This document shows positions 16,501 to 23,827 of a stretch of 38,053 bases of DNA, piece after piece. The notes below the pieces were generated by a model, which saw only the letters and a list, made by a program, of their open reading frames with translations, was not told the DNA's origin and made no database searches. Source of the DNA: a virus; the IMG/VR virus record IMGVR_UViG_3300025118_000055, positions 1 through 38,053 of that record; one strand, given 5' to 3'. The position numbers were made by a program, and so were the translations under genes. Numbering within the stretch: the stretch's first letter is position 1; each line of letters starts with the position of its first letter.

Positions 16501-19500
16501 CGCCGGTATCGCCGAATCGGAACCGTCGAGGGCTCCCGCGGGGAACTCTATAATAGCATGATACCAGGTGTCCGCAGCAAGACCTGTGGTGCCTTGCGCG
16601 GCGGAGGTCGAGGGAGAGGTATCAAGGACTTCGCCAACAAGAACCCATTCAACGGTATTGTAGTATAGCCGTATGGAGAGTCCATCCTTCTTCCACGGGT
16701 GCGCATATATGGCCCCCAGATTAACCAGTCGCGGGGTGGATAAAGGGGAACCCGTATAATTGAACCAGAAGGAAACAGTAAGGCCGTCGGTGGACACATT
16801 ACTTAGCGCATTCTCCCAGGCGGAGTAGTCGGTGTCGTAGATGCGAGTCTCCAAACTATCGTCGAATAATATCGACTTGGCGACGACAGGTTCGGGCTCA
16901 TAAAGTGGGAACCTTCCTCTCGTTGCAAGAGTTTCGGGATAGCGCGCAAAGTCAAAGGACTGATCATTAAAGAATGGATCGTTCTTCATCCGCGAGTTTG
17001 TATTGACAACCTGATAGTTCTTCTCGTAGTTGCCGATGATCGTGGAGCCCGTGCGCATCTGGATGTTCTTGATGTTGACGGGGCGCTTGGCTGCGACTTC
17101 ACGGAAACGGTAAGCTGTTGGCCAGTGGGCTGGGCCGCTTAAGCGAGCATCAGGATCGGTGGAGCCCGTACGGGAGTTGGGCGGCAGGATAACCAATGAC
17201 TTCTTAGAAACCCCCAGAACATCGTCAGAGCCTCCATTGTCGAATTCTATGCGGAAGCCTTCGCCGCGGGTTTGATTGGTATCTGTGCCTTCATTCAATG
17301 CTGTGTGGCGATAGAAGCGGCCGCCAACATACTTCTCGGTGAAGGGGCCCTGCATCGGGACGTCTGCATTCATCACAAAGTCGTTGTGGAGATTTGTGAT
17401 CATGACGCCGGATGCATAATTCGCAACGACTTCGGCATTGAATCCTGTTGTTACAGACGAACTATAGAGGCTGAACGGTGCATGGCGAGGTCCAGAGACT
17501 GAGTCTCCGTTGCTGGCCGACAGGCCAAACCCTAATCGCTGCTTGAATGTGGGATAGAAAACATCCGGAGATGAAATTAGTTCTTCAACACTGCTTCCCG
17601 AGGAAACGAGCTTGTTCATTACGGGCCGGCCGCGGCCAATAACCTTAGATCCCAAGTTGCCCCATGCCCGGGCAGCCTGGAACACGTAATTAACTACTGA
17701 GTTGTGATGGCGAGATACTCCGCCGACGACGGTGGTACCTTCTACGCTAAATTTAACTGGCGAGTATGTCCTTCTATTGAAAGATTGAGAGATGGCTGTT
17801 ATGATCTTGGTGCGGTCAGAAGTGTCCGCCTCTTCCATGAAGCGGTGCCAGTATATGTTTTTGTTGGCGCCGTCGTTCGATATTAGATATGGATCGACGA
17901 AAGAAGGAGACACCGTCGCAAGGTCTGCGGTCTCAAGGTTTTGTCCGGTAGCGTTGCCAACGGCGTTGGACACCTGATTGTATATAGTATCCTTGTCGTC
18001 CCGGGGATCGCTCCCCATTCTATACCATGTAATCAAATTAGCAGCGCAACTTAGGCCGCTCAAATAAGTTCTCTTGCCTCCACCATAAATCTTTGTAACC
18101 TCATCACTCGATAATGCTTTATCCCATACTGCAAAATCGCACATACGCACATTTGCATAGTTACCAGGGGTGCCGGCGGTGGTGGCGGCCGCGATAGTTA
18201 ATCCCGTGGTAGCAAGAGCAGCTGGGGAGTCACTGGTGTTCGTCGTCTGAGTTGGTGCTGCGCCGTCGACATAAATAATGGGTGCTGCCGCATCGCCGCC
18301 GGCAAAAGTTACAACCACGTGGGCCCACGTGCCGGCCGACAACACATTTCCATCAGTTCGCCCCCAGGTCAGGGACGAGCAAGAGGCCGCGAGTCTTCCG
18401 GCGGAGGCATAGAAGAGCAGGTCGCGCCAGCCGCCGGGGGAGCTGTCGCCGAAGCGGAAAAGCCTTGTCTGGTTGGTGAGTGCCTGCGGATTAACCCACA
18501 TAGAAACACTAAAGGCTTTGGCAAGACCGGCCGCTCCACCAATTAAACCGTCCCACTCAGTGTGTGTTGAAGACTGTAAGTATTCATCGACTCCGTCAAA
18601 AAGAATGGACTTAGCTATGCCGCCATTATCAATATCCTGGAGAGGTGCGTGGAAGTGCTTCCAGGGTCGCGTCTGCGAAGTATTCGAGGAGCCAATCTGT
18701 CGCCGTGTGAAGGCTGTGTTCGCGAAGAACGATGTTCCCTGCGGGAATTCGTCCGGGGAGGCTTGAGCGCTCTTGTCGGCGCCCATATTGCCATCTATGC
18801 GAGCTGTTGGATCGGTCGTATCTGATTTCTCAAGGAACGGGAACTTTCGCTGGTACTTAGGTCGTTCCAGGACGTGGTTCTCAATAACCGTGCGCACGTT
18901 CTCGGCGATGTCGGCCGAAGCAGGCGCAAGTTGTGCAAGCATTGAGGAGAGAGCAGAGTCAAACCATTTATAGAATTCATAGAACTTATCGAAGTCTAGT
19001 TCGTCGTTTTCTACATTCTCAAAGAATTTCTGCTTCAGGAAGTTAATCGACTTATACTCTGGGCGCCACTGGTTGACGGGGTCGCCTATAAGGTTGTGGA
19101 AATCTTTCAAGGTAGCGAAGTAGTTGATCATTTCTTCAGAAATGGTCTGGTACATGCTCTTTTCGAATGCGAAGAAGTAATTGGTTGGCCGCGAATCTGA
19201 GGTGAACACATCCTGATCTGTCGCCGACAATACCTTAACCATTTCTTGGCTCTGGAGATTCTCAGGAAGATTCAGTTTGGAGGATATTACGAAATCCTTA
19301 TCTATAACTGTTGTAGAAGACGTTGCGAAGAGGGAGCCCCGAGCGGTGTAATTCCTATTTATAATTTGTCCCAGTGCGCCGAATGAGGCAGTTAGAGGGT
19401 TGGTGCTGGAGGCAAGAGACCCAGAGGTCAGATCAGCGACGGTGAATTGGCCGGCGGCGTTTGAGCCCGTATTGGTCAGGAACTCCCAGTTAAATACTAA

Positions 19501-22287
19501 GGTGTCTGCCTTCTGGATGTCTCCGTAAGAAGAACTTGTGCTGAATGGGTAGGCAAATCTGTGCGCGTGCAATGTGCCGTGGTTCTCGGTATCCAAGATA
19601 TGGCCATTGAGCGCTTCGTCTTCAACATAATCCAGCCAATATCTGGTTGCATTAATCCTTACATCCGAGAAAGACAGCATACTTCCTGTGAAGTTAGTTC
19701 TATGTGCTCCGATATAAGCTCTACGGCTGCTGGTAATGAAGGTTGCTGGCGCCTCCACAGTCTTCGCAACCGTGAATTCTTGTAAGATCTCGCCGCTGTC
19801 GCCCTGAGCGCCTCGCAACTCAATTGTATAGTTGCCGGGTACGGCGAGATCGACCAAAGACGAGAGGGGATATTTCTCTGGCTTAATCCGGACTGCTAGA
19901 TTCCAGTGTGTATTGTTGTAAACGTCTTCAAATAGTTCGGACGTAAGGTACGGGACTTTGCCGTGGGGGCCAGAACTCGTAAGCACAAAACGCACATTAT
20001 CAGAGTTTATTTCATCTCTTACAGCGTACACCTGGAAGTTTACTATGTCATCGGATGCCCAGGTGGTTAGAGAATCACTATGGCCGGCGTGGGCGCCTTG
20101 AACACCATGCATTCCAAACAAAGATGAGCTGATTGTGTTGGTGCTCATATAGACATCATTCGACTCTAGCGGCTTAAGGGGGAATAGTATCTCGGATTCT
20201 AAAGTTAAAGCGTGACCATTTAGCAACGCTGCGCTACCGGATATATAACCGGTTGATTGTGGGTTTGTCGGGTCTTTGTAATTATAAACTGTGCCGTACT
20301 TGTTATCGCCAGTGTTGAAGTTGACAAATCGATCAGTGACCGTAATATTACGACGATTATTTCGTAGATCGAATTCTATATCGTTGGCGTACATGTTGAG
20401 CTTAACAAGCTCGTCGTCAATACCGAAGCACCTAATAAGATTTCGGAATGCTTTTTCGGTACCCTTAGATTTATAAATATAAACTAGGTTGTTATAGATA
20501 TTTTTGTAGATGATATTCTTGACTTCTTCAAGGGGCTTCTCAAATACTTTATCTTCGCTGCGGTTAGCTAGGGTATTAAGAATATCTGCATCTACAAATA
20601 TCTCTGGTGCCACAAAGCCATATGATGATAGAAGTTTTTCAGCAAACGGCAGCGGCTTATTGCTTCCTGACACATACTTAACATCTTTGAGAGAGTTGAG
20701 ATCTCTGATCTGAAGATGTAACGTGTCAAAATAACTAGCAATTATCTGTGTGAGCTTCCGAAGTTCTCCATCGCCGTCATTATCTTCTTCAATAATCCAG
20801 GTCGGCATAGAGTTATAAATGGAGGCATTGTTATTAACATCGTAGCTAGATCCAGAGGTCTCCAGCTCAGTTAATAGAGCGCTCACATTTGGGTTCGATG
20901 CATAGATAATCGGATCTTTGTATTCACTAGTTGCTGCGTTAGAGAGAACAATAGCTGATTCTGTGCTCCTTGCCAGTGTCACATCTCCCGCTGTGATAGC
21001 CGGGCACGTCCAGGATCCATTTGAGAACCTTCCAGAGTAATCCAGTACAGTGCTATCAGTGGAGGGAATGCCTGTGATTCCTTCGTTAAACTTGAAGTAC
21101 ACCCCGAGATTGAGGTTGGCACTTACTTCGGTCTCAATGAACGGCTCGGGGTCTGTGTTGACACCGCCCCCGACCTGTGTGAACCAGAACCTGCCAATTT
21201 CTTGTGAGGTTCTTTGTGCTTTCCAGAAGCGGAACTCATCGAGTGAGGCTGAGAGCTTACCGGCATACTGTGGAGTTACACTGGCGCGGGGGGACGCAAC
21301 CAGGGAGCCGAGTTGCGCCCGGAGGTTAAGACCTTCGATGTCTTCAAGGGACCCCATTCCACTAGCAGACAGGTGCTGCTCGCGATTGAGGCGGCCGTCG
21401 ACATAGAATCTTGTCGTAACGTTGGTGTCTTGTTTGAGTGTGACAGCATAGTGGTGCCAGTTTCCGTCAGCCACCGAGCCAGTAGTGGTGATAGCTGAGG
21501 ATGCAATCGTCTGCTGGAAGAACCCGGTGGAGCCAGAGTACAACGTGAGCAAGAAGGGCTGGGCTCCGTATGGCAACCCATCGCGCCGTTCAGAAGCTGT
21601 GAGTTCCAATCGCATTCTCGCGTAATTCGTGGCGGAGGATGTGACGCCATTCCAGAGATCGAAGATTACCTCTTTCTCGGTGTTTGCCTTGTCAAACGCA
21701 TCTTTCTTCAGCCAGAACTCTACCGATGCGCCGCGCGAAGCGACATTCAGCGCTAAGTTAGATCCACGGTTCTTGGAGGGCTCATAGTAGTTGGAGCCTG
21801 TAAATTGTGCTTTCCGGGATGTGCCGGCATCCGGGTTTGCGTTTGGGCCACCCTTGAAAAAGATGTATTCATAATCAGTTGACGCGTTGGGGATACCGTA
21901 TCCATCAGCGTACAGTGCCGAGGGAGTACCCCAGCCGGCTGCGGCAAAGTTGATGTATCCGTTGGTTCGGGGATACCTATCGTTATAAATGTACAGATCC
22001 ACATACGTGGATTCATTCTCCCACTGGAGTCTCTCTTTTAGAGACCCGTCATATGGGAAGGTGTTATAGATTCTCTTTGTTGCTTGAACATAATAATCTG
22101 TGGCGCGACCATAACGAGCAAAGTTCCGCGGTACCGAATAATCAGTTTGAGGAATATACCTCTCTTCTTTAATAATTGCCTGTTCGTGATAACCAACAGA
22201 CTCTACCTGAGAGGCTACTTTATGGGCTGTCGTGCCGTCGAGAACCTTAGTCTCCCGCGCGACATCAAAGTATTTTTTAATGCTCAT
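10585..22287 (-). CDS. Giant baseplate wedge-like protein with gpI/gp7-type segment and multiple LamG domains
   Basis: This is a 3900-residue single frame. Domains in order: an N-terminal segment (1-170) unlike anything I recognise; LamG-like fold 1 at about 180-400 (GASVEFWLKKD, DGNWHHYAVTLKQD, FYVDGRLN); a helical segment at about 488-635 with YIYKSKGTEKAFRNLIRCFG, the KGT/FG signature of P2 gpI-type tail proteins and T4 gp7-like wedges; a degenerate LamG-like region at about 690-895; a helical region near 1040-1170 (PEYKSINFLKQKFFENVEND, ENHVLERPKYQRKFP); LamG-like 2 at about 1222-1450, 3 at about 1802-2035 and 4 at about 2325-2550, each closing with a LYNGG-type turn and an [AT]WYR or AYYR strand; long beta-rich regions; and a basic tail (RRRRRTRRRRGRNNR, then NSGG repeats). 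LamG modules usually bind glycans or protein partners. T4 gp7 is about 1032 residues, so this is nearly four times longer. It follows gp25- and gp6-like genes, which fits a gp7 role. Alternatively it could be a fused wedge and fibre protein. Confidence 0.8.
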   Translation of the reverse strand: MSIKKYFDVARETKVLDGTTAHKVASQVESVGYHEQAIIKEERYIPQTDYSVPRNFARYGRATDYYVQATKRIYNTFPYDGSLKERLQWENESTYVDLYIYNDRYPRTNGYINFAAAGWGTPSALYADGYGIPNASTDYEYIFFKGGPNANPDAGTSRKAQFTGSNYYEPSKNRGSNLALNVASRGASVEFWLKKDAFDKANTEKEVIFDLWNGVTSSATNYARMRLELTASERRDGLPYGAQPFLLTLYSGSTGFFQQTIASSAITTTGSVADGNWHHYAVTLKQDTNVTTRFYVDGRLNREQHLSASGMGSLEDIEGLNLRAQLGSLVASPRASVTPQYAGKLSASLDEFRFWKAQRTSQEIGRFWFTQVGGGVNTDPEPFIETEVSANLNLGVYFKFNEGITGIPSTDSTVLDYSGRFSNGSWTCPAITAGDVTLARSTESAIVLSNAATSEYKDPIIYASNPNVSALLTELETSGSSYDVNNNASIYNSMPTWIIEEDNDGDGELRKLTQIIASYFDTLHLQIRDLNSLKDVKYVSGSNKPLPFAEKLLSSYGFVAPEIFVDADILNTLANRSEDKVFEKPLEEVKNIIYKNIYNNLVYIYKSKGTEKAFRNLIRCFGIDDELVKLNMYANDIEFDLRNNRRNITVTDRFVNFNTGDNKYGTVYNYKDPTNPQSTGYISGSAALLNGHALTLESEILFPLKPLESNDVYMSTNTISSSLFGMHGVQGAHAGHSDSLTTWASDDIVNFQVYAVRDEINSDNVRFVLTSSGPHGKVPYLTSELFEDVYNNTHWNLAVRIKPEKYPLSSLVDLAVPGNYTIELRGAQGDSGEILQEFTVAKTVEAPATFITSSRRAYIGAHRTNFTGSMLSFSDVRINATRYWLDYVEDEALNGHILDTENHGTLHAHRFAYPFSTSSSYGDIQKADTLVFNWEFLTNTGSNAAGQFTVADLTSGSLASSTNPLTASFGALGQIINRNYTARGSLFATSSTTVIDKDFVISSKLNLPENLQSQEMVKVLSATDQDVFTSDSRPTNYFFAFEKSMYQTISEEMINYFATLKDFHNLIGDPVNQWRPEYKSINFLKQKFFENVENDELDFDKFYEFYKWFDSALSSMLAQLAPASADIAENVRTVIENHVLERPKYQRKFPFLEKSDTTDPTARIDGNMGADKSAQASPDEFPQGTSFFANTAFTRRQIGSSNTSQTRPWKHFHAPLQDIDNGGIAKSILFDGVDEYLQSSTHTEWDGLIGGAAGLAKAFSVSMWVNPQALTNQTRLFRFGDSSPGGWRDLLFYASAGRLAASCSSLTWGRTDGNVLSAGTWAHVVVTFAGGDAAAPIIYVDGAAPTQTTNTSDSPAALATTGLTIAAATTAGTPGNYANVRMCDFAVWDKALSSDEVTKIYGGGKRTYLSGLSCAANLITWYRMGSDPRDDKDTIYNQVSNAVGNATGQNLETADLATVSPSFVDPYLISNDGANKNIYWHRFMEEADTSDRTKIITAISQSFNRRTYSPVKFSVEGTTVVGGVSRHHNSVVNYVFQAARAWGNLGSKVIGRGRPVMNKLVSSGSSVEELISSPDVFYPTFKQRLGFGLSASNGDSVSGPRHAPFSLYSSSVTTGFNAEVVANYASGVMITNLHNDFVMNADVPMQGPFTEKYVGGRFYRHTALNEGTDTNQTRGEGFRIEFDNGGSDDVLGVSKKSLVILPPNSRTGSTDPDARLSGPAHWPTAYRFREVAAKRPVNIKNIQMRTGSTIIGNYEKNYQVVNTNSRMKNDPFFNDQSFDFARYPETLATRGRFPLYEPEPVVAKSILFDDSLETRIYDTDYSAWENALSNVSTDGLTVSFWFNYTGSPLSTPRLVNLGAIYAHPWKKDGLSIRLYYNTVEWVLVGEVLDTSPSTSAAQGTTGLAADTWYHAIIEFPAGALDGSDSAIPAIYLNNSLEALASSQGRADWSTLNALDTGISLGDHPTKDDPYNGYLCDVAIISKTITSGERALLYNGGERTNIALDGFGANLVAYYRLGNKSVQGNADSTTGDIYNSGVDIDIPNATPANFTNTATNGIKGQSPSTIVLATDWPALFGPLQKPTANPGGNLNYALPARTGSASNQTVIVNRYAGSGYEVMSLGYMDPAHEELSVYNANPYHNLAIIDHGLSGNVAADPLAAKTITVVDQIDKNRGLDQRFSLHCGPFGSDAAFGSVPELTYVTVPSYHKTNRNRKRRMYSPATRGEYYTASVYDNRFVQHTIPQSPQQYAWITASVVAGIGNAPMAFAPPNVLSASTLNQLVTGSDFPYYGDGFRNNFAKFGGPILQPPSVDIQSRTSQAHLGTYSGEFRGGYASAGPVWSALDLGSFATWDALIGLAAGSARAFTYSAWIRLSAYAEAYTLSAIFSPGYIKDGSDEPEGIRALFINSAGQITFWVDGSTSGGVVTSNASIDLNKWYHVVCQYGGGATGAMNIWLDGELMDITVNSSINNPIALSDPTGNGAILIGSTSNATARFYGFGGYINNPAIWGSVSGSGGFLNADQINKLYNGGNLIDIKEKLPTDLVAWYRFNPWKGTSIAPRLEEPGTLAASQGFVRNEVATAGTSGTPYNIKSTRFSPFQIDQLNNYLNNQNGPYGWPTWKQIRVGETPVARALSKNNYIGQVVPPPRVPLLMRDPTNGSMFQNGTVLGKRPNTATLYYEPPINDKMGMAEFYFEDRTENIDKNNNNYVAVPYGNNLEYFNSNGLNNRLNLSINLNKPMIFDTVRNFLVTSKLSTVVKYTEKMYPSQDNIYRAKIRGRTSYDISGIWNSVRSVRSSDGGLTGSMGQTEGKKYTTMTGSNSSVWPLDGHMNFTTTSSVRPWDGAGELMNSYSRYSGSVHSTGISGSRGDLGSQSAAPTYATRIPIGVTATHGESFPILAGDTKWTAATEAGKDPYENYSTWAARIKLAGQDQSLIPEFRISQHLRTYYDKYAGNFLTNKMTGIYEISGASIPNSSKQGFYKTYSNSDFMKYFRSVDNSLNDQRSGDLKIERDRIILKADGLIKFLPYKGFYPAERTLQIATMFSQSYGSSLLKGSIVTMGPVRPTSEFNTNQCFRIALEPLFAPGIMYNTIKSGLAVGHCVLVNTASYAMMQPHSLPMLGKDVEATKNTYPEGTLYYKRLLQLGTGSKGSMGYHIAKVPFETIQDPGQFFNAQNILALGRTRAVIGDIGGAVVVPGGTRLTAQAILYDTAIPGMNDSLSGSHASFPSAPSTGGYLPIINFTLPKKDLSVAGRFDTAFLPWKKSDPQVAVKLADPEGAYRYAIDNFLCETTNFFMNGITSLRSNREEQFQTVRSGSVYTATMRLFRSDRDSDNDSRWDMYSRASAFGFPLCTQLPDDAGAPRRAPTFSHLLPPYYGGEATADLIYTASYTGKPTVDEIFSQLKIRYNRQSIIANYSASIAVPAPGIDSLIPASDKTGGRLNDPRMQIDSSFNLTEKIQEVPARTATQQNYWLIQSKFETPILNFANVTQSVTPGGTGLITSRWSSSAANPSYPGDIVQTSSANLVTRGMWHQYGSVITSSTAGVFAEIVDGGGGGSLANIVGFQKGVTTRVGDVKKNAVLEEAIVAIPFITLNGRREFFAYTGTSRNTSNYANVETAMHKYIFPPKFDFVRVRDEAQEAAEALEDLITAGPILAGTIADKRRIALQNAATKAADAAALVQPVLMYVFEFSVQIDEQDIADMWQNLPPSIAEKTQSAKEIEVEDRDLLRVMADNIQPIRWMVFKVKKRAKRDFDVYKRSLVTADTSALAPKLKGPYTYNWPYDYFSLVELASIDATVQWTSGDMQYEIEDDDMITLDGRPPLRGTDGAPIIPGSAMDNLRARSAGSSGTYIDPNAPPPLESGTYTADPQDPRLPRRRRRTRRRRGRNNRGGNNSGGNSGGNSGGNY
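10597..10635 (-). repeat. 12-bp tandem repeats encoding Gly-Gly-Asn-Ser units
   Basis: On the plus strand the unit gccactgtttcc occurs at 10597-10608 and 10609-10620, followed by a third copy with a 3-base insertion at 10621-10635. In the coding (minus) direction these encode the NSGG repeats that end the 3900-residue protein. The unit is a multiple of three, so copy-number changes would keep the frame. Confidence 0.85.
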
Positions 22288-22297
22288 ATTACTCTAA

Positions 22298-23827
22298 TTA
22301 TTCGTTAACTCTAAATTTGAACGTTTGTGGTTGCTCTTGCCATGCTCCTATACTATCATTATAATAGGCTAATTTAATCTGATACATGTATCCCGAGTCC
22401 AACAGACTCATATTTAGATCGAAGTAATTACCTCCTTTATCATATGATAGGAATGTGCTCCTGTTGGAGCCGGTACCGTACGGGACTGCATTCAAATTAT
22501 CAATAACACGGCGAATGCTGTATGAAGCACTTGGAATAATTTCAGTTGGATTGTTTGGCGTTGCAACTGTGTAAATGGTTGGGCTCCAGTCTTTGCTGCG
22601 AACAAAGAATCTAAAGCGCGCTGTTTCTTTACGCGAGTAAGACTTATTAAGATTCTTACAACTCGTTACACGATTGAATGTGGGCGCCGAATCATATGTA
22701 GGCATAAGTTCAGGATACAGAGATCCGGTGTAGTATTCTACGCCGTCGCTGTGCCATACTTCATAAACCTTCTGAAGGGGTGTGGCTGCGGCGGTTAGTG
22801 CCACATCGACATTATACAGACCTGTGCTGGAATAACTACCTGTCGCATTAAGATCGTTTGTGGCCGCGACGTCACCACCGATCGGAAGTTTAATCTTTGC
22901 TCCGGTGGGGGCTGTGGCGGAGCCCGAATAAAAGGATACCAAGATATTGCCGGCGCCAACCTTGGGAATATTTACAAGACGACCGCGTACGTAGTTATAC
23001 AAGTAGAGGCGATTTAGGTTGTCAGCTGCAGGAGCAAGAGAACTGGAATATAAAAAGTTTTCTCTATCATCAGTAACACGGTCGTCCCAACGAGCTTCGA
23101 CCACCGGCCGGCGGAAAAAGAACTCTGTCGAGCGCGAAAAGAACCTCTTGGTATAATAAGATTGTGTGGCACCTTGTGTGTTTTGCAATACGCTGCCGCT
23201 CTGGCCGGAACCGAGGCCGCCTGCGGAACTAGAAAAATAGGCTTCTTGGCTGCCAGTAAGCTTGATCCCCAGACCATAGTCAGTCTGAGTACCATTAATC
23301 CACCGCTCAACCAGATTGCTGATGTCAACTTCAAGGTTCTCAAAGCCTAGTGGGAAACGCACATTGTGATTATTAACACTTCTATAGTCGCCGCCTACCT
23401 GAGTCCAAGAGGATGATGCGTTGGGCTTCATCCAGTTGCCAGTTCCCAGATCTTGGTAGTTGTCCATGTCGAGGCCGGCGCCCTCTCGCCAAGGCCGGGA
23501 GACAGGAGCAACCACTAGGTTGAAGTCTTGCGGGAGCGTCCATGGGGTGCGCGCGTTGTATAATTTTAATACAAATGAAACGGAGCCGCTAGCGCCAAGA
23601 CGGCCTGCAGCACGGTCGGCCGACATTTGGGATGTTGGGAAGGACATCAGAATTCGAGAAAGCTCCGGAGATTGTCCATTAGAACCTGACTCTTGTCCAT
23701 AAATTGAGAAGACCTCTAGTGCATCAGCATAACCCATATTGGAACCAGTGCCTCTAGTAATCATATCTGATTCATAGGCGTTGGTGATTGTCGTGTCTGC
23801 ACTAGCAGTGTAACGAAGTATAGACAT
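22298..23827 (-). CDS. Virion structural protein with DNRLRE-like beta-sandwich
   Basis: This 509-residue protein starts MSILRYTASADTTITNAYES. Residues about 1-215 follow the pattern of DNRLRE-type beta sandwiches: ADTTIT start, NMGYADALEVFSIYG, an SRILMSFPTSQM strand, VAPVSRPWREGAGLDMDNYQ, SSWTQVGGDY and VERWINGTQTDYGLGIKLTG. In bacterial surface proteins this fold acts as an adhesive or carbohydrate-associated module. The C-terminal half has repeated beta strands and ends PQTFKFRVNE, perhaps Ig-like domains. Its start overlaps the stop of the gp6-like gene as TAATG, and it ends 10 bp before the giant gp7/LamG gene. That placement suggests a wedge-surface subunit made alongside gp6 and the giant protein. 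The fold call is from pattern memory only. Confidence 0.68.
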   Translation of the reverse strand: MSILRYTASADTTITNAYESDMITRGTGSNMGYADALEVFSIYGQESGSNGQSPELSRILMSFPTSQMSADRAAGRLGASGSVSFVLKLYNARTPWTLPQDFNLVVAPVSRPWREGAGLDMDNYQDLGTGNWMKPNASSSWTQVGGDYRSVNNHNVRFPLGFENLEVDISNLVERWINGTQTDYGLGIKLTGSQEAYFSSSAGGLGSGQSGSVLQNTQGATQSYYTKRFFSRSTEFFFRRPVVEARWDDRVTDDRENFLYSSSLAPAADNLNRLYLYNYVRGRLVNIPKVGAGNILVSFYSGSATAPTGAKIKLPIGGDVAATNDLNATGSYSSTGLYNVDVALTAAATPLQKVYEVWHSDGVEYYTGSLYPELMPTYDSAPTFNRVTSCKNLNKSYSRKETARFRFFVRSKDWSPTIYTVATPNNPTEIIPSASYSIRRVIDNLNAVPYGTGSNRSTFLSYDKGGNYFDLNMSLLDSGYMYQIKLAYYNDSIGAWQEQPQTFKFRVNE

